Shown: positions 1 to 9,900 of the stretch, piece by piece
Layout of the letters: each line of letters begins with the position of its first letter
How positions within the stretch are numbered: the first letter of the stretch is position 1
Source of the DNA: Armatimonadota bacterium
GTDB taxonomy: Bacteria; Armatimonadota; JAAZEB01
Reading direction: 5' to 3'
Length of the DNA stretch: 33,617 nucleotides
Assembly: GCA_012512505.1 (NCBI GenBank)
Contig: JAAZEB010000263.1
Location: 1 to 33,617 of the forward strand
The notes under the pieces: generated by a model
The model's database searches: none
The model's input: only the letters and a program-made list of their open reading frames with translations
What the model was told of the DNA's origin: nothing
Translations under genes and position numbers: made by a program

Positions 1-205
1 ACTCGTGGAACTGCCGGATTCGCTCTGCCTGGTGGCCGAGGTGCCACAGCGTGAGCCCGAGCGAGTAGCGTGCCCCCAACGGTTCGTCCACCACCGGCGC
101 CGGCTGGCTCTGGGGCGCCGCCAGGCCACTAGCCGTCGCCAGCAGCAGCCCCAGCGTGCCCGCCCAGAACCGCATCCGTGCCGCGTCGATGCCCGCTCTC
201 CCCAT
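1..205 (-). CDS. Secreted protein, 5' end only (cut by window edge)
   Basis: An open frame of 68 codons runs from an ATG at 205 off the left edge. It starts with a signal peptide: a short basic segment, then a hydrophobic core (FWAGTLGLLLATASGLAA), then a likely cleavage site near AA/PQ at residues 30-32. A purine-rich Shine-Dalgarno (AGGAGAGG) lies 7 nt upstream of the ATG, which supports this start; the ATG at residue 11 is a weaker alternative. The visible mature part (about 36 residues) has no recognisable domain. The gene diverges from the hydrolase at 409, so the two share a 203-bp promoter region, and its context suggests a role in extracellular carbohydrate processing. That role is inference only. 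Confidence 0.7.
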   Translation of the reverse strand, partial: MGRAGIDAARMRFWAGTLGLLLATASGLAAPQSQPAPVVDEPLGARYSLGLTLWHLGHQAERIRQFHE

Positions 206-408
206 CAGTCGACCTCTCCTCTCCTTGCACCGGGCCGGATCTGCCCGGCTAAGGCGCTGTTCCACGCCGGCCAGGTGACAACCTGCCGTCCGGTCGGGCT
301 CGGGAGCCTGCCACCGGACCCCTGGCTCGTGCCGCAGGAGGAACTCGGGCGCGACCGCGGGAACATCCCATTGTTGATGCTGCCGGTTGTTCCTTGGGAG
401 AGCCTGCG

Positions 409-2778
409 ATGGTCCGAGTTTTCCTCTTCATTCCTCTGGTTTTGTTGCTCTGCGGCGGCCCAGCCGAGGCCGCGCTCCGCGATGGGCTCTATCTCTACGC
501 CGGGTTTGAGCACGGCGCCGCGCCAGACTACGCCATCGGCGCCGAGGAGCCGGGCGTGCCCGGGCCGCACCGGCTGGGGCCGGGCCGCCATGGGCAATGC
601 CTTGTGGTGGACAACAGCGGGCAGGCACAGCCGGCCGGCTTCCTGACCCAGACCAACCTCGACAACGATCAGGGCACCCTCTCCTTCTTCTTCTGCCCCG
701 ATTGGGACTGGACCGACCAGACGATCCCCCTGCGCTTCCTCAGCACCATGCCCGGCATCGACGGCGGCAACGGCTGGCTCATCCTCCGCAACCAGCACAA
801 CCACCTTGCCTTCTGCACCGGCTACCTGGATGCCACCGGCTGGCACTGGGAGTGGAGCCCCACCGCGCCCGTGCCCGCCCACTGGAAGCCGGGCGAGTGG
901 CATCACCTGGCGGTCACCTGGGATGGCCGCGGCGGCAGCTTCACCCGCGTCCTCTATCTGGATGGCCAGGAGTGCGGTCGGGTGACGCAGCAGGGGGTCA
1001 CCGCGGCGGTGAAGTCCGACCGGGCGGTGCTCACTTTCGGCAGCGAGAGCGCGCCCGGCCGTTACGACGAGGTGGCGCTTTGGGGCCGGGTGCTGACGGC
1101 GGCGGAGATCGCCCGGCTGGCCAGTGGGGAGGCCGTTGACGAGGTGCGGCAGGCGGCGCGCGAGCTGCAGGCGCGCAAGCCGGTGGACCGCTTTGCCGCG
1201 GCAACCGTTGCCTTCGACGAGGCGGATGGCGCCTACGGGGAGAAGGCGACGGTGCGCGCGCGCCTCTCCTGGTCGCTAAAGCCGGAGGTGGCGCCCGTCT
1301 CCGCCTGGTGGTGGTGGGTGGAGGACCTCTATGGCCGGCCGGGCAAGGTCACGCGTGTGGCATGCCCGGCGCCGACGCGCGCCGTGAACGAGGTGCCCCT
1401 GGCGATCCACCCGGATGGCCGGCTGGGGGCGTTTCGGATCGTCGTGGCGGTAGACGCCCGCCGGCAGGTGCGCCGCGACGCCGGCAGCTTCGCGCGTCTC
1501 CCGGAGCGGATCGGCCAGCAGCCCTGCCGGGAAGACTCCTTCTTCGGCGCGCACCTGTGGTGGGAGCAGCCGGAGTTCCACTGCCGCCTCGGCCGTAAGA
1601 TCGGCGTGCGCTGGGTGCGCTTCCACGATACCTGCAACGGCACCTGGTGGGCGCATGCCGAGCCGCAGCCGGGGCAGTGGGTCTGGTTCGATGAGTACGT
1701 GGACCGCTACGCCCGGCACGGCTTCCAGATGCTGGGCACCCTCAGCTTCACCCCCAACTGGGCGGCCGGCCACCCCGAGAACACCACCCTGTTCGCCTTC
1801 CGCCACCTGCCGCCCACCAACCTGGAGGCGTTCGCCAACTACGTGCGTCGGGTTGTTGGCCACTACAAAGACCGTATCCACTACTGGGAGGTCTGGAACG
1901 AACCGCAGCACGGCGGCTTCTGGGCGGGCACCGCCGAGGAGTATGGCGAGCTGCTGAAGGTGGCCTATCGCGCCGCCAAGGAGGTCGATCCCACCTGCAC
2001 GATCGTCGGTGGCGGCGGCCTCAACTTCGCCGACCTGGCCTGGGTAGACCGGATGCTTAGCACCGGCTGCCTTTCATCGATGGACCGGCTGAGCATCCAC
2101 TACTACTACGACGAGGTGCGCCCCAGGCGCCCGGAGGACCAGACGATCCTCCAGCGCGCCCGGGAGATGATGGCGAAGCACGGCCGGCAGGTGCCGATCT
2201 GGAACACCGAGCACGCCGTCTACAGCGCCAGCCTGCTGCGCGAGCTGCAGCGGGGCCTGGGCCAGGAGCTGCAGCGCCACCTTCCGCGCGCCGCCTGCGC
2301 CGATCTGATCAAGGCGCTGGTAGTGAACCAGGCGCAAGGGATCGAGCGGTTCTTCTACTACGCCATGCGGCGCAACGAGAGCTGGGCCGCCCGCGCCGCC
2401 AACCCGTTCAACCAGAACCTGATTGACGCCGGCAACACCGTTCACCCGCTGGGGGTGGCCTACGCCACCGCCGTGGATCACCTGGACGGGGCCCGCTTCG
2501 TCGCCCAGGCCGCGACGGACGATTCCCTTGGCGCCTACGTCTTTTCCCGCCCCGGCGGCGCGGTGGCGGTGCTGTGGCGCCGCGACGACCGGGCGCGGCC
2601 GCCGCTGCGACTGCGCCTGCCAGCCGGGGCCTCCGCCCGCGGCTTCGACATGATGAACAACGCTCGCGCCCTGGCCGGCAAGGCGCCGGTGGCCCTGCGC
2701 CTCGGCACCGAGCCGCTCTTCCTGGAGGTAGACCGCTGCCCGGCGGCCGCGCTGCAGCGGGCGCTGGAGGCACGGTAG
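409..2778 (+). CDS. Secreted LamG-like / GH39-like glycoside hydrolase
   Basis: This is a 789-aa exported protein, probably a clan GH-A glycoside hydrolase. A signal peptide (FLFIPLVLLLCGGPAEA, residues 4-20) is followed by a LamG/concanavalin-A-like jelly roll (about 25-235). A beta-rich linker leads to a TIM-barrel-like region (about 375-700) and a short C-terminal beta domain. The barrel carries a WNEP motif (acid/base Glu about 498) after a WEVWNEP strand. A second Glu in IWNTEH (about 601) fits the nucleophile. Both are placed as in GH39-type enzymes; the substrate is unknown. I chose the ATG at 409 because GGGAG lies about 8 nt upstream; an in-frame TTG at 394 is the alternative. The gene is convergent with an acetyl esterase, which fits degradation of acetylated plant polysaccharide. 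It could belong to a neighbouring unclassified GH family. Confidence 0.85.
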   Translation: MVRVFLFIPLVLLLCGGPAEAALRDGLYLYAGFEHGAAPDYAIGAEEPGVPGPHRLGPGRHGQCLVVDNSGQAQPAGFLTQTNLDNDQGTLSFFFCPDWDWTDQTIPLRFLSTMPGIDGGNGWLILRNQHNHLAFCTGYLDATGWHWEWSPTAPVPAHWKPGEWHHLAVTWDGRGGSFTRVLYLDGQECGRVTQQGVTAAVKSDRAVLTFGSESAPGRYDEVALWGRVLTAAEIARLASGEAVDEVRQAARELQARKPVDRFAAATVAFDEADGAYGEKATVRARLSWSLKPEVAPVSAWWWWVEDLYGRPGKVTRVACPAPTRAVNEVPLAIHPDGRLGAFRIVVAVDARRQVRRDAGSFARLPERIGQQPCREDSFFGAHLWWEQPEFHCRLGRKIGVRWVRFHDTCNGTWWAHAEPQPGQWVWFDEYVDRYARHGFQMLGTLSFTPNWAAGHPENTTLFAFRHLPPTNLEAFANYVRRVVGHYKDRIHYWEVWNEPQHGGFWAGTAEEYGELLKVAYRAAKEVDPTCTIVGGGGLNFADLAWVDRMLSTGCLSSMDRLSIHYYYDEVRPRRPEDQTILQRAREMMAKHGRQVPIWNTEHAVYSASLLRELQRGLGQELQRHLPRAACADLIKALVVNQAQGIERFFYYAMRRNESWAARAANPFNQNLIDAGNTVHPLGVAYATAVDHLDGARFVAQAATDDSLGAYVFSRPGGAVAVLWRRDDRARPPLRLRLPAGASARGFDMMNNARALAGKAPVALRLGTEPLFLEVDRCPAAALQRALEAR

Positions 2779-2780
2779 CG

Positions 2781-2815
2781 CCGGCGCGGGCGGGTGTTTC
2801 TGGCGCCCGCGCCGG
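2781..2815. terminator. Perfect 12-bp hairpin between convergent genes
   Basis: The arms 2781-2792 (CCGGCGCGGGCG) and 2804-2815 are perfectly complementary around an 11-nt loop. The hairpin begins 3 nt after the hydrolase stop and ends 9 nt before the stop of the convergent esterase gene. It could therefore act in both directions. There is no T-tract on either side, so it is not a canonical Rho-independent terminator; it may block transcription or protect 3' ends. Confidence 0.55.
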
Positions 2816-2824
2816 GCAGGGAGG

Positions 2825-3784
2825 CTACAGGCCGGCCATGAAGTCGAAGATGCGGTCGTTGGCGCCGGGCAGGCCCTCGTGGCCGTAGTCAGGGTAGACC
2901 AGCAGCCGCTTCTCGGAGCGGATCTTGTTGTAGGCGGCGAACTGGGTGGAGGGCGGGCAGATGGTGTCCATCAGGCCGACGGGCATGAGCACTTCTGCCC
3001 GGATGCGGTGTGCCAGGTGCTGGCAATCCACGTAGCCTAGGCGGGTGAAGACCTCTGTCTCGCGCTCGTGCAGCGGGTCGAACAGGCGGAAGTAGGTGCG
3101 CAGCTCCTCGTAGGCGGCGGCAGCCAGGTCCATCTCCCACACGCGCAGGTAGTCGCACAGGAAGGGGAAGACCGGCGCGGCGCGCTGGATGCGTGGCTCC
3201 AGGGCGGCACAGGCCAGCGTCAGGCCGCCGCCTTGCGAGCCGCCGGTCGCGCCCACCCGGTCGGCATCTACCTCCGGCATCGCCATCACGATGCGGGCAA
3301 GCTGGGCGCAGCCCAGATAGATCTGGCGCAGCAGCAGCTTCTCCGGCGCGTCGTCGAGGCCGCGAATGATGTGCCCGTGCAGGGTGTTTCCCTTCACGCC
3401 CCCCACGTCCTCCGAGAGCCCGCCCTGGCCGCGCACGTCCAGGGCCGCCACGGAGTAGCCCTGGCCCACCCAGGAAAGCTTATCCATCCAATCGCCACTA
3501 TTGCCGGAGTAGCCATGGAAGAGGAGCACGGCCGGGTGCGGCTCCGGGGCACGCTTTGGGCGCAGGTACTTCGCGTGTACCCGGGCGCCTCCCACGCCGG
3601 TGAAGTAGAGGTGGAAACACTCGGCGAAGGACGCCTGCAGCGGGTGGGGCACCAGCTCCACCTGCGGGTCGAGCGCCTGCATCTCGGCCAGCGCCCGATC
3701 CCAATACGCCTCCATGTCCGGCGGGCAGGGGTTGCGCCCCTGGTACTCCAGCAACTGCGCCAACGGCATGTCAATCAGCGGCAT
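2825..3784 (-). CDS. Acetyl xylan esterase / cephalosporin-C deacetylase family (AXE1)
   Basis: This 319-aa alpha/beta hydrolase matches the AXE1 family over its full length. Family members remove acetyl groups from xylan, xylo-oligosaccharides or other esters. The oxyanion region is FHGYSG (90-95). The nucleophile lies in GGSQGG (Ser183). The acidic residue is in GLMDTICPP (Asp273) and the catalytic His in YPDYGHE (His302). There is no signal peptide, so it is probably cytoplasmic and acts on imported acetylated oligosaccharides. AAGGAG lies 6 nt before the ATG. It starts 20 nt after the stop of the DUF4434 gene, so the two are very likely co-transcribed. The exact substrate cannot be read from the sequence. 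Confidence 0.92.
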   Translation of the reverse strand: MPLIDMPLAQLLEYQGRNPCPPDMEAYWDRALAEMQALDPQVELVPHPLQASFAECFHLYFTGVGGARVHAKYLRPKRAPEPHPAVLLFHGYSGNSGDWMDKLSWVGQGYSVAALDVRGQGGLSEDVGGVKGNTLHGHIIRGLDDAPEKLLLRQIYLGCAQLARIVMAMPEVDADRVGATGGSQGGGLTLACAALEPRIQRAAPVFPFLCDYLRVWEMDLAAAAYEELRTYFRLFDPLHERETEVFTRLGYVDCQHLAHRIRAEVLMPVGLMDTICPPSTQFAAYNKIRSEKRLLVYPDYGHEGLPGANDRIFDFMAGL

Positions 3785-3804
3785 TCGTCACTCCTTGTCC
3801 TCAT

Positions 3805-4842
3805 TCACACGCTGCGGGCGTACGCTTCGTAGTCGCGGTACCACTGCCGGGCGACCTCGCCCAGCTCCGGCCGGCAAAACTCGCGGTAGCCCCAGGTCAC
3901 GATCTCCTCGCTGAACTCCGCGGCCAGCTCCAGCTTCTCGCGCAGGCGGTCGAGCGGCACCGGGCGCCAGGGCAGGCCCTTCGCCAGCGAGTGGTGGATG
4001 CGGCCGTAGCGCTTCACGAACTCCTCTTTGCTCGGGCAGAGGTACTCCGCCGTTTCCACGTTGCCCCAGAAGCGAGCGCCGGCCCTCCGGCAAGCCCGCG
4101 ACATGGCGCGGAAGAAGGGGCGCCGCATCGCGTTCGTCACGTAGGAGAAGTGCTCGCCGCTGTCCTGGAGCATGACGATGTCGAAGCGGCTGCGCTGGAT
4201 CAGCGCGGCCCAGTAGTCCTCATACTCTTCCGGCTCGTTGAAGCGGAAATCGCCGAACACGCGGTCGCGGTCCAGGATGAAGAAGGGCGACACGGTCACC
4301 GGCAGGTCGGCCGCCTCCTTGCAGGCGGCCACCAGGGCGGGGTAGAGCTGGTGGATGTAGGCGTGCATGGGCGAGTCCGGCCAGGTCATGTAGATCTCGT
4401 GCGGCACGTACCAGGCAAAAAACGCCGGGTGCCCGCGGAAGTGCTCGCCAATCTGCCGGATGGAGGGCTGGCAGACGCGCAGCTCCTTCGCCAGGTCGGG
4501 AGGGGAGTACCAGGTACCGCTGGAGCCGGTATCGAGGATCACCCGCACCTTGCGCCGGGCACACAGGTCCATCAGCTCGTGGAACCGCGCGGTGGCCTGC
4601 TCGTTCTGCAGGGAGGATGGTGTGCCGACCAGCCAGAGGAGGTCGAACCCCAGTCGGGCCTGTTGGTCCAGCTCGTCGCGCCAGCCGGCGAGGCCCCACC
4701 GGGCGTTCTGGGCCGGGTCGAACCACCAGAGCGACCCGGCGATCTTCGGCCGGCAGCGACGGCGCGGGGCCGCCGAGCCCGCCGCGGCGCCCCCAACTGC
4801 GGCCGCCAGGCAGGTTGAGAGGAACTCGCGTCGTGACACCAT
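3805..4842 (-). CDS. DUF4434-like Tat-exported putative glycoside hydrolase
   Basis: This 345-aa protein begins with a twin-arginine signal (SRREFLSTCLAAAVGG, residues 3-18) and is probably exported folded. The mature part resembles the DUF4434 family, thought to be TIM-barrel glycoside-hydrolase-like. Supporting segments are the opening GSLWWFDP, an FDLLWLVGTPS strand, VILDTGSSGTWY, and a long region rich in Trp, Tyr and His. The frame is open further upstream to 4914, but the extra 24 residues look like leader DNA, and the Tat motif fixes the ATG at 4842. The Shine-Dalgarno is only moderate (GGGAAG). It is the first gene of a two-gene operon with the acetyl esterase. Catalytic residues and substrate are not known to me. 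Confidence 0.75.
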   Translation of the reverse strand: MVSRREFLSTCLAAAVGGAAAGSAAPRRRCRPKIAGSLWWFDPAQNARWGLAGWRDELDQQARLGFDLLWLVGTPSSLQNEQATARFHELMDLCARRKVRVILDTGSSGTWYSPPDLAKELRVCQPSIRQIGEHFRGHPAFFAWYVPHEIYMTWPDSPMHAYIHQLYPALVAACKEAADLPVTVSPFFILDRDRVFGDFRFNEPEEYEDYWAALIQRSRFDIVMLQDSGEHFSYVTNAMRRPFFRAMSRACRRAGARFWGNVETAEYLCPSKEEFVKRYGRIHHSLAKGLPWRPVPLDRLREKLELAAEFSEEIVTWGYREFCRPELGEVARQWYRDYEAYARSV

Positions 4843-4979
4843 CCTGTTTGCTTCCCTGCAGCAGCGTGCCCGGCACATTACCTGGGTGCAACCGACCGCT
4901 ACCGGATCCTCCACCAGTCACTTCGCGTCTGGCAGGGGCGCATCCTGTAATCCTACAACGACAGATCGCGGTGGCTCCG

Positions 4980-5054
4980 GTAGGGGCGAAGCATCTGCAC
5001 AGCAAACAGTGAGCGAACGCAGTATGCTCAGCCGTGCAGATGCTTCGCCCCTAC
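4980..5054. repeat. Inverted-repeat element with 21-bp perfect arms
   Basis: The arms 4980-5000 and 5034-5054 are perfect reverse complements and contain GTAGGGGCGAAGCATCTGC. They surround a 33-nt spacer. A second, imperfect complementary pair interleaves with the first: 5005-5019 (AACAG, TGA, then GCGAACG) and 5064-5074 (CGTTCGCTGTT). The order is X-A-X'-A'. Interspersed palindromes with a TAGGGGCGAA core occur in many bacterial genomes, and this looks like one, or a MITE-like element. I see only one copy in this window. It sits between two - strand genes and could also weaken read-through from 4842 upstream sequence; there is no T-tract. Confidence 0.7.
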
Positions 5055-5124
5055 GGGGTATGTCGTTCGCTGTTCTGGCTGCTTTGGCGGCCTGACCGCG
5101 CATCATGCGGCCCATGCTCCCCGG

Positions 5125-6753
5125 CTACGGCGGACTGCTCCACCTGGCCGTCTGGCTTCGGAGCTGTCCCTGCAGGGGGCCGAAGATGCCCTGCCCCCAG
5201 GAGATATGCCCCTTTGGCAGGCCGGCGGTCAGCTTTGGGTCGAGTGCCGTCTCGCCTAGCAGCCTGCCATCCTGGAAGACGGCCATTCGGTTCCGTTCCA
5301 GGACGAAGCGGAGGCGAGTTGGGCCGTCCGTGCGCCGGATGGTCACCGCCAGGTTGCCAGGCAGCCGCAGGCGGTGGACCGCCCCGTACTGCGCGTACAC
5401 CTCGTCGGTGAGGAAGCCCAGGCGGGCATCGCGCTGCCACGGGCCTTTGGCCGACGTCGCGAGGATGAGGCCATCCTCCCTGGGGATCATGCCGGTGACG
5501 CGCTGCCCCCAGTCGTTATGGACGAGGCTGGTGCCGTTGGCGGCGTTGTAGTCGATGATCTCCTGCTCGTAAGGGTGGGCCACCCTGTCCGTCAGCGGCG
5601 GGTGGCGGAAGAGGCGGCCCATTGCGATCCAGCGGTTGGCGTCACGGTCGTAGCGCCACAACTCGCCCCAGGGCCACACACCGACGAAGAGCTCCCCCCG
5701 GTAGATGGTTGTAGTCTGGGCCTCGCGCACGCTGGCCGACACGCCCGGCGGCACCGGGGGCCAGCCCTCCAGGGGGCGTACCTGGCGGCCGTCGTACTCG
5801 TAGAGGGTGCCCGAGGGGTAGTGCGCCATCAGCAGCCGGTCGTAGTAGTTCAGCATCGAGTAGATCTGGTAGCTCACTCGGTCGTCCGGCGCCCTCAGGA
5901 TGCGCCATTCAGTGCCGGCGAAGGCGTACAGGCCCCCGAGGTTCGAGCAGGTGAGCACCTCCCGGCCCAGTTGCCCGAGCGAGAACGTGGTCTCCCGGGC
6001 ATACTTGAGGGTGAGCACGCTCGCCCGCGCCAGATCTGCCGCGGCCTCGTCCCCTGGCGTCCAGGGCACAGCCAGGAGCCTGCCGCGCTCAGGCTCCGTG
6101 TGGTAGAAGACCAGGTGTCCGTTCGCGTAGTAGAGGTGATGGTAGGCGCCCTCCTCCGGGGGCGGCACGACGACCTTGCCCTCATAGCGGATGGTGCTCT
6201 GCGCCAGCTCCAGCAGGCCCTTGCCCACGCGCATCCGAACGTCGCCGAGCCGGATCCGCTCGCGGTCGAAGCTCGCATCGACTTCCCACCGGTCGCCCTG
6301 CCAGCGCCGGACCGCCAGGTCGTGGACGTAGCCCCAGGCGTAGAGCGCTCCGTCGAGGTCGAATAGGTAGGCGCCGGCGTCTTCGCTCGGCCTGGGAAGG
6401 GGCTCGATGCTGAACTGGTCGCCGCCCTCCCCGGGCCGAAAGTAGAACTGGAGGGTGTGCCGGTCGGTGCGGAAGAGGGTGTTGTAGACCCCGACGAACC
6501 CGGCGCCGAGGAAGGCGCGCCCCTGGGAATCCCGCGCCTCGAAGAGGGAGCCGAGGTTCTGCCCCCGGTCTTTCCCGAAGTCCACGCTCACCGAGATCGA
6601 AGCAAGGGGCGCGCGGGATCGCGAAGTAGTCGGCGCGGCGTCGACACGTTCCATGGCTGCTCGTCCTCCCGGCACAAGCGCGCAGGCAAAGATGCCAGCC
6701 ACGGCGGCGAGTCGCGCGCGTCGTGCGCCGAGGCGTGTCGCTGGGCCCAACAT
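5125..6753 (-). CDS. Secreted protein of unknown function, possibly beta-propeller
   Basis: This 542-aa protein has a signal peptide (basic start to about residue 14, hydrophobic core to about residue 31). I do not recognise a family. The mature part alternates short beta-like strands with repeated aromatic-rich turns, such as GVYNTLFRTDRHTL, YYDRLLMAHYPSGTLYEYDG and LFVGVWPWGELWRYD. This suggests a beta-propeller of the kind that binds or reads carbohydrate. The C-terminal part (about 460-520) resembles a jelly-roll ending (MAVFQDGRLLGE), like that in secreted glycan-binding proteins. The frame opens 20 codons earlier, but GGGAGGT lies 7 nt before the ATG at 6753, which decides the start. 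It lies between the hydrolase operon and dnaE. No catalytic motif is evident. Confidence 0.7.
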   Translation of the reverse strand: MLGPATRLGARRARLAAVAGIFACALVPGGRAAMERVDAAPTTSRSRAPLASISVSVDFGKDRGQNLGSLFEARDSQGRAFLGAGFVGVYNTLFRTDRHTLQFYFRPGEGGDQFSIEPLPRPSEDAGAYLFDLDGALYAWGYVHDLAVRRWQGDRWEVDASFDRERIRLGDVRMRVGKGLLELAQSTIRYEGKVVVPPPEEGAYHHLYYANGHLVFYHTEPERGRLLAVPWTPGDEAAADLARASVLTLKYARETTFSLGQLGREVLTCSNLGGLYAFAGTEWRILRAPDDRVSYQIYSMLNYYDRLLMAHYPSGTLYEYDGRQVRPLEGWPPVPPGVSASVREAQTTTIYRGELFVGVWPWGELWRYDRDANRWIAMGRLFRHPPLTDRVAHPYEQEIIDYNAANGTSLVHNDWGQRVTGMIPREDGLILATSAKGPWQRDARLGFLTDEVYAQYGAVHRLRLPGNLAVTIRRTDGPTRLRFVLERNRMAVFQDGRLLGETALDPKLTAGLPKGHISWGQGIFGPLQGQLRSQTARWSSPP

Positions 6754-6950
6754 TCCCTGCACCTCCCGGGGGCAGAAGGTGCCCCGCGGTGCGCAGTTCG
6801 GCAGGCCGGGCAAGTGGTCCTGGCTTCACCAGGCTCTCGCCGCCTCACCAACCGCGCACTGCGCCGGGCGCCGCCGTGCCCCCAGAAGCCTTCTGCCCCC
6901 GCGCCTCAGCACTCCTGGGCGGACGCGCGCCCCGGCCACGTGAGGTATGG

Positions 6951-9900
6951 CTAGGCGCCGAGAAGGGTGTCGGGGCCGAGCAGCTCCTCAACGCGCCGCC
7001 GGAGCTCTGGGGCGGCCTCAATCCCGATGTCGCTGCACTCAATCGCGTAGCGGTCGCCGGGCGCGGCCTCCACGTGCAGGAGCAGACGGCGATCCCCGGG
7101 GTGCGCCAGCACCACCGCCTGCAGCTCGTTCAGGATACGGGCACGCATCGCGGCGTAGGGAACGCGGATGATGACCGGCTCCCCCTGCGGAGTGGCCGGG
7201 CCCTCTTCCTCGGACGCGGTCGCTCTCCCAAAGGAGGCGCCATTGCCGTTCCCGTTGCGGTAGCCGTTGCCGTTGCGGCGGCCGTTCTCGTGGCCGTTGC
7301 CGTTGGCCACGGCCTCCCCCTTGGTCGGCTTCGTCACCGGCCGCACGCTTTCGGCGATGATCTCCACCTGTCGGCGTGCCGGCTGATCATCCTCCGACGC
7401 CTCGTCCTGGCCGTTGTCCTTGGAGCTGACTTTGCCCTCGACGATCACCACCGCGTCTTGCTGCATCAGCGAGCCGTGTTCCTGGAAGACGCTGGGCCAT
7501 AGGATCACCTCCACGGTGCCCAGCCAGTCCTCCAGCGTGGCGACCATCATCGGGTCGCCCTTGCGCGTGGTGATGCGGCGGGCGCGCGCTACCATCCCGC
7601 CGACACGCACGATCTCCTTGTCGTCGCGTTCGGCGACATCCTGGGTGGTCAGCACCTTGGCGCGTTCGAGGGCCGGGCGGTACTCCATCACCGGGTGGCC
7701 GTTCAGGTAGAGGCCGAGCAGCTCCTTCTCGCCGGCGAGCAACTCTTCTTTCGGCAGCTCTGGGATCTCAGGCAGGGGCTCCTCGTGGGCCGATGCCTCC
7801 TCGGCCGGACCCCCGAGCAGGTCCAGCATCGAGTACTGGCCGACCTCCTTCTCCTTGCGGGTGCGCAGCCCGGCGGCAATCGCCTGGTCGACGACCGCCA
7901 GGAGCTGGCTCCGCCGCGCCCCCAGGCAGTCGAGCGCCCCGGACTTGATGAGGCACTCGAGGGTGGCGCGGTTCAGCGTGCCGCTGTCGCCCAGGCGGGC
8001 GCAGAAGTCGAAGAGAGAGCGATAGGGGCCGTTGGCGCGCTCGGCGATGATCTGCTCGATCGCGTGGTGGCTGACGTTCTTGATCGCGGCCAGCCCGAAC
8101 CGGATTGCGAGGGTGGCCGCCGGCGCCTCCCCCGTGCCTTGGGCCTTGGCCCCATCGCCGGCGTAGGGGACCACCGTGAAGTCGGCCTGGCTCTCGTTCA
8201 CGTCCGGGGGCAGCACCGGGATCCCTTGCCGACGCGACTCCTCCACGTAGGTGACCACCTTGTCCTTGTTCTCCATGAAGGCGGTGAGGAGCGCGGCGTG
8301 GTACTGCACCGGGTAGTTGCACTTCAGCCAGGCGGTCTGGTACATGAGGAGGGCATAAGCGGCGGAGTGGCTGTTGTGGACGACCATGTCGTTGGCCACG
8401 AAGTTGTGGGTGTCGTCCACCGTCAGGTCATAGGTTGCCTCCCGGCCGGCCGGTTCGATGGCAACGACCTCGTCCCAGTACACGTCCGAGTGGGCTAGGC
8501 GCGCCAGCGGCTCCGAGTGGAGGTAGTCGGCGATCCGCGCGAAGGTCTCCCGACGGTAGCCTTTCTTCTTCGCCGGGCTCACGCGCCAGAAGTTGCGTTC
8601 GCTGATGCCCATCGATCGGGCCATCCCCTTGAGGCTACCGGAGGCGTGCGCACCAATCTCCTGTCGCAGCAGGCCGAAGGCGGCGTAGGGGATCAAGTCG
8701 CAAGTGCCCCGGGCGACGGTGTCGGGAGGATTGCCGCAGAGGAACGGGTGGCTCTGCCTGAGGCGCTCGGCGTCGCGGGCTCGTGGGCCTACCAGGTGGG
8801 GTGCTAGGTACTGGAGGAAGGCACGCAGGTTCGGGTAGCCGCAGACGTGGACGGTGAACCCCTTCCGGCTTCCGCCGCGGTAAGCGAAGCGCTTCTCGTG
8901 GAGGGTCGACTGGATCCCCAGGCGGAGCAGGAGGTGCTGAACCTGGCGCGCCAGCGTCTCGGATGACGTTGCGTAGTAAGACAGCCTGTTCCGGGCATCG
9001 ATGCACCCGTCTCCCACCCACAGCTTGGCGAGGAGGAAGGCCAGGTCGTCCTTGCACAGCGAGAACACCTCCTCGGGGAGGCGCTTCTGAACCGACGTCT
9101 TCCCCAGCAACCCCATTCGGCCGAGGAACTCCCTGGCGGCATTCGGTCTGCCGGGCTGCCGGTTTCGGCTGGCCGCGTGCACCTCATACTTGCCCCGACG
9201 CTCCGTGACGACAGCGCGTGTGCCCTCGAACTGCTCGAGAGACGACACGTAGTCCTCTAGTTCCTCACGGTCGCTGGTGTAGTAGTAGAAGGTGGTGGGA
9301 TGGCAGGTGTTCCCCTCGGCGGTCACGTAGGCGAGCACCGCGAGTTCGTGGCGGGGCATGTGGCCGTTGAGGTCCAGCGGCAGGCAGCGCGGCAAGGCGA
9401 TCCGGTCGCCCGCAGACAACTCGCCCAGCGGCCGCCAGCCATCGATGGTGAGGAACGGGTGATTGGCAGTGGCCTTGATCTGCCGGCCAGTGCGAGTGCG
9501 GAGGAGGAAAACCTCCTTCACCCCGTTCTCGTGGATCCCCGATACCTGGCCGGGGCGCAGCTTGAAGTCATGCCCCAGCGTCAGGATCTCGCCGCACTCG
9601 CCTTGAGCGTGGAGCTTGTCAAGAGGAACGAGCCGGCCGTCGGCCATCAGGATGAGGGTGTCACCGGTCAGGCACTTGTTGAAGCCGTACTTGGCGAAGT
9701 TGGCCATCAACTCGTAGATCTGGTCGGCCGTCTTCTCGGGAACGCCCCGCTCCTTGGCCCCGGCAATGAAGAGCGGGCGGTTCTTGTCCATCACCGCCTG
9801 CTGCTTCTTGCTCATCGCCTTCATGAGCGTTTCGGCCTGCACCGCGTCGAAGCCGCCCATCACCATGGCGATCCGCATCACCTGCTCCTGGTAGAGGAGG

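Noticed and set aside
6754-6950. Possible terminator or small gene between dnaE and the secreted protein gene
   Set aside because: Only a short CAGAAG/CTTCTG palindrome with no usable loop and no T-tract; no open frame with a ribosome site.
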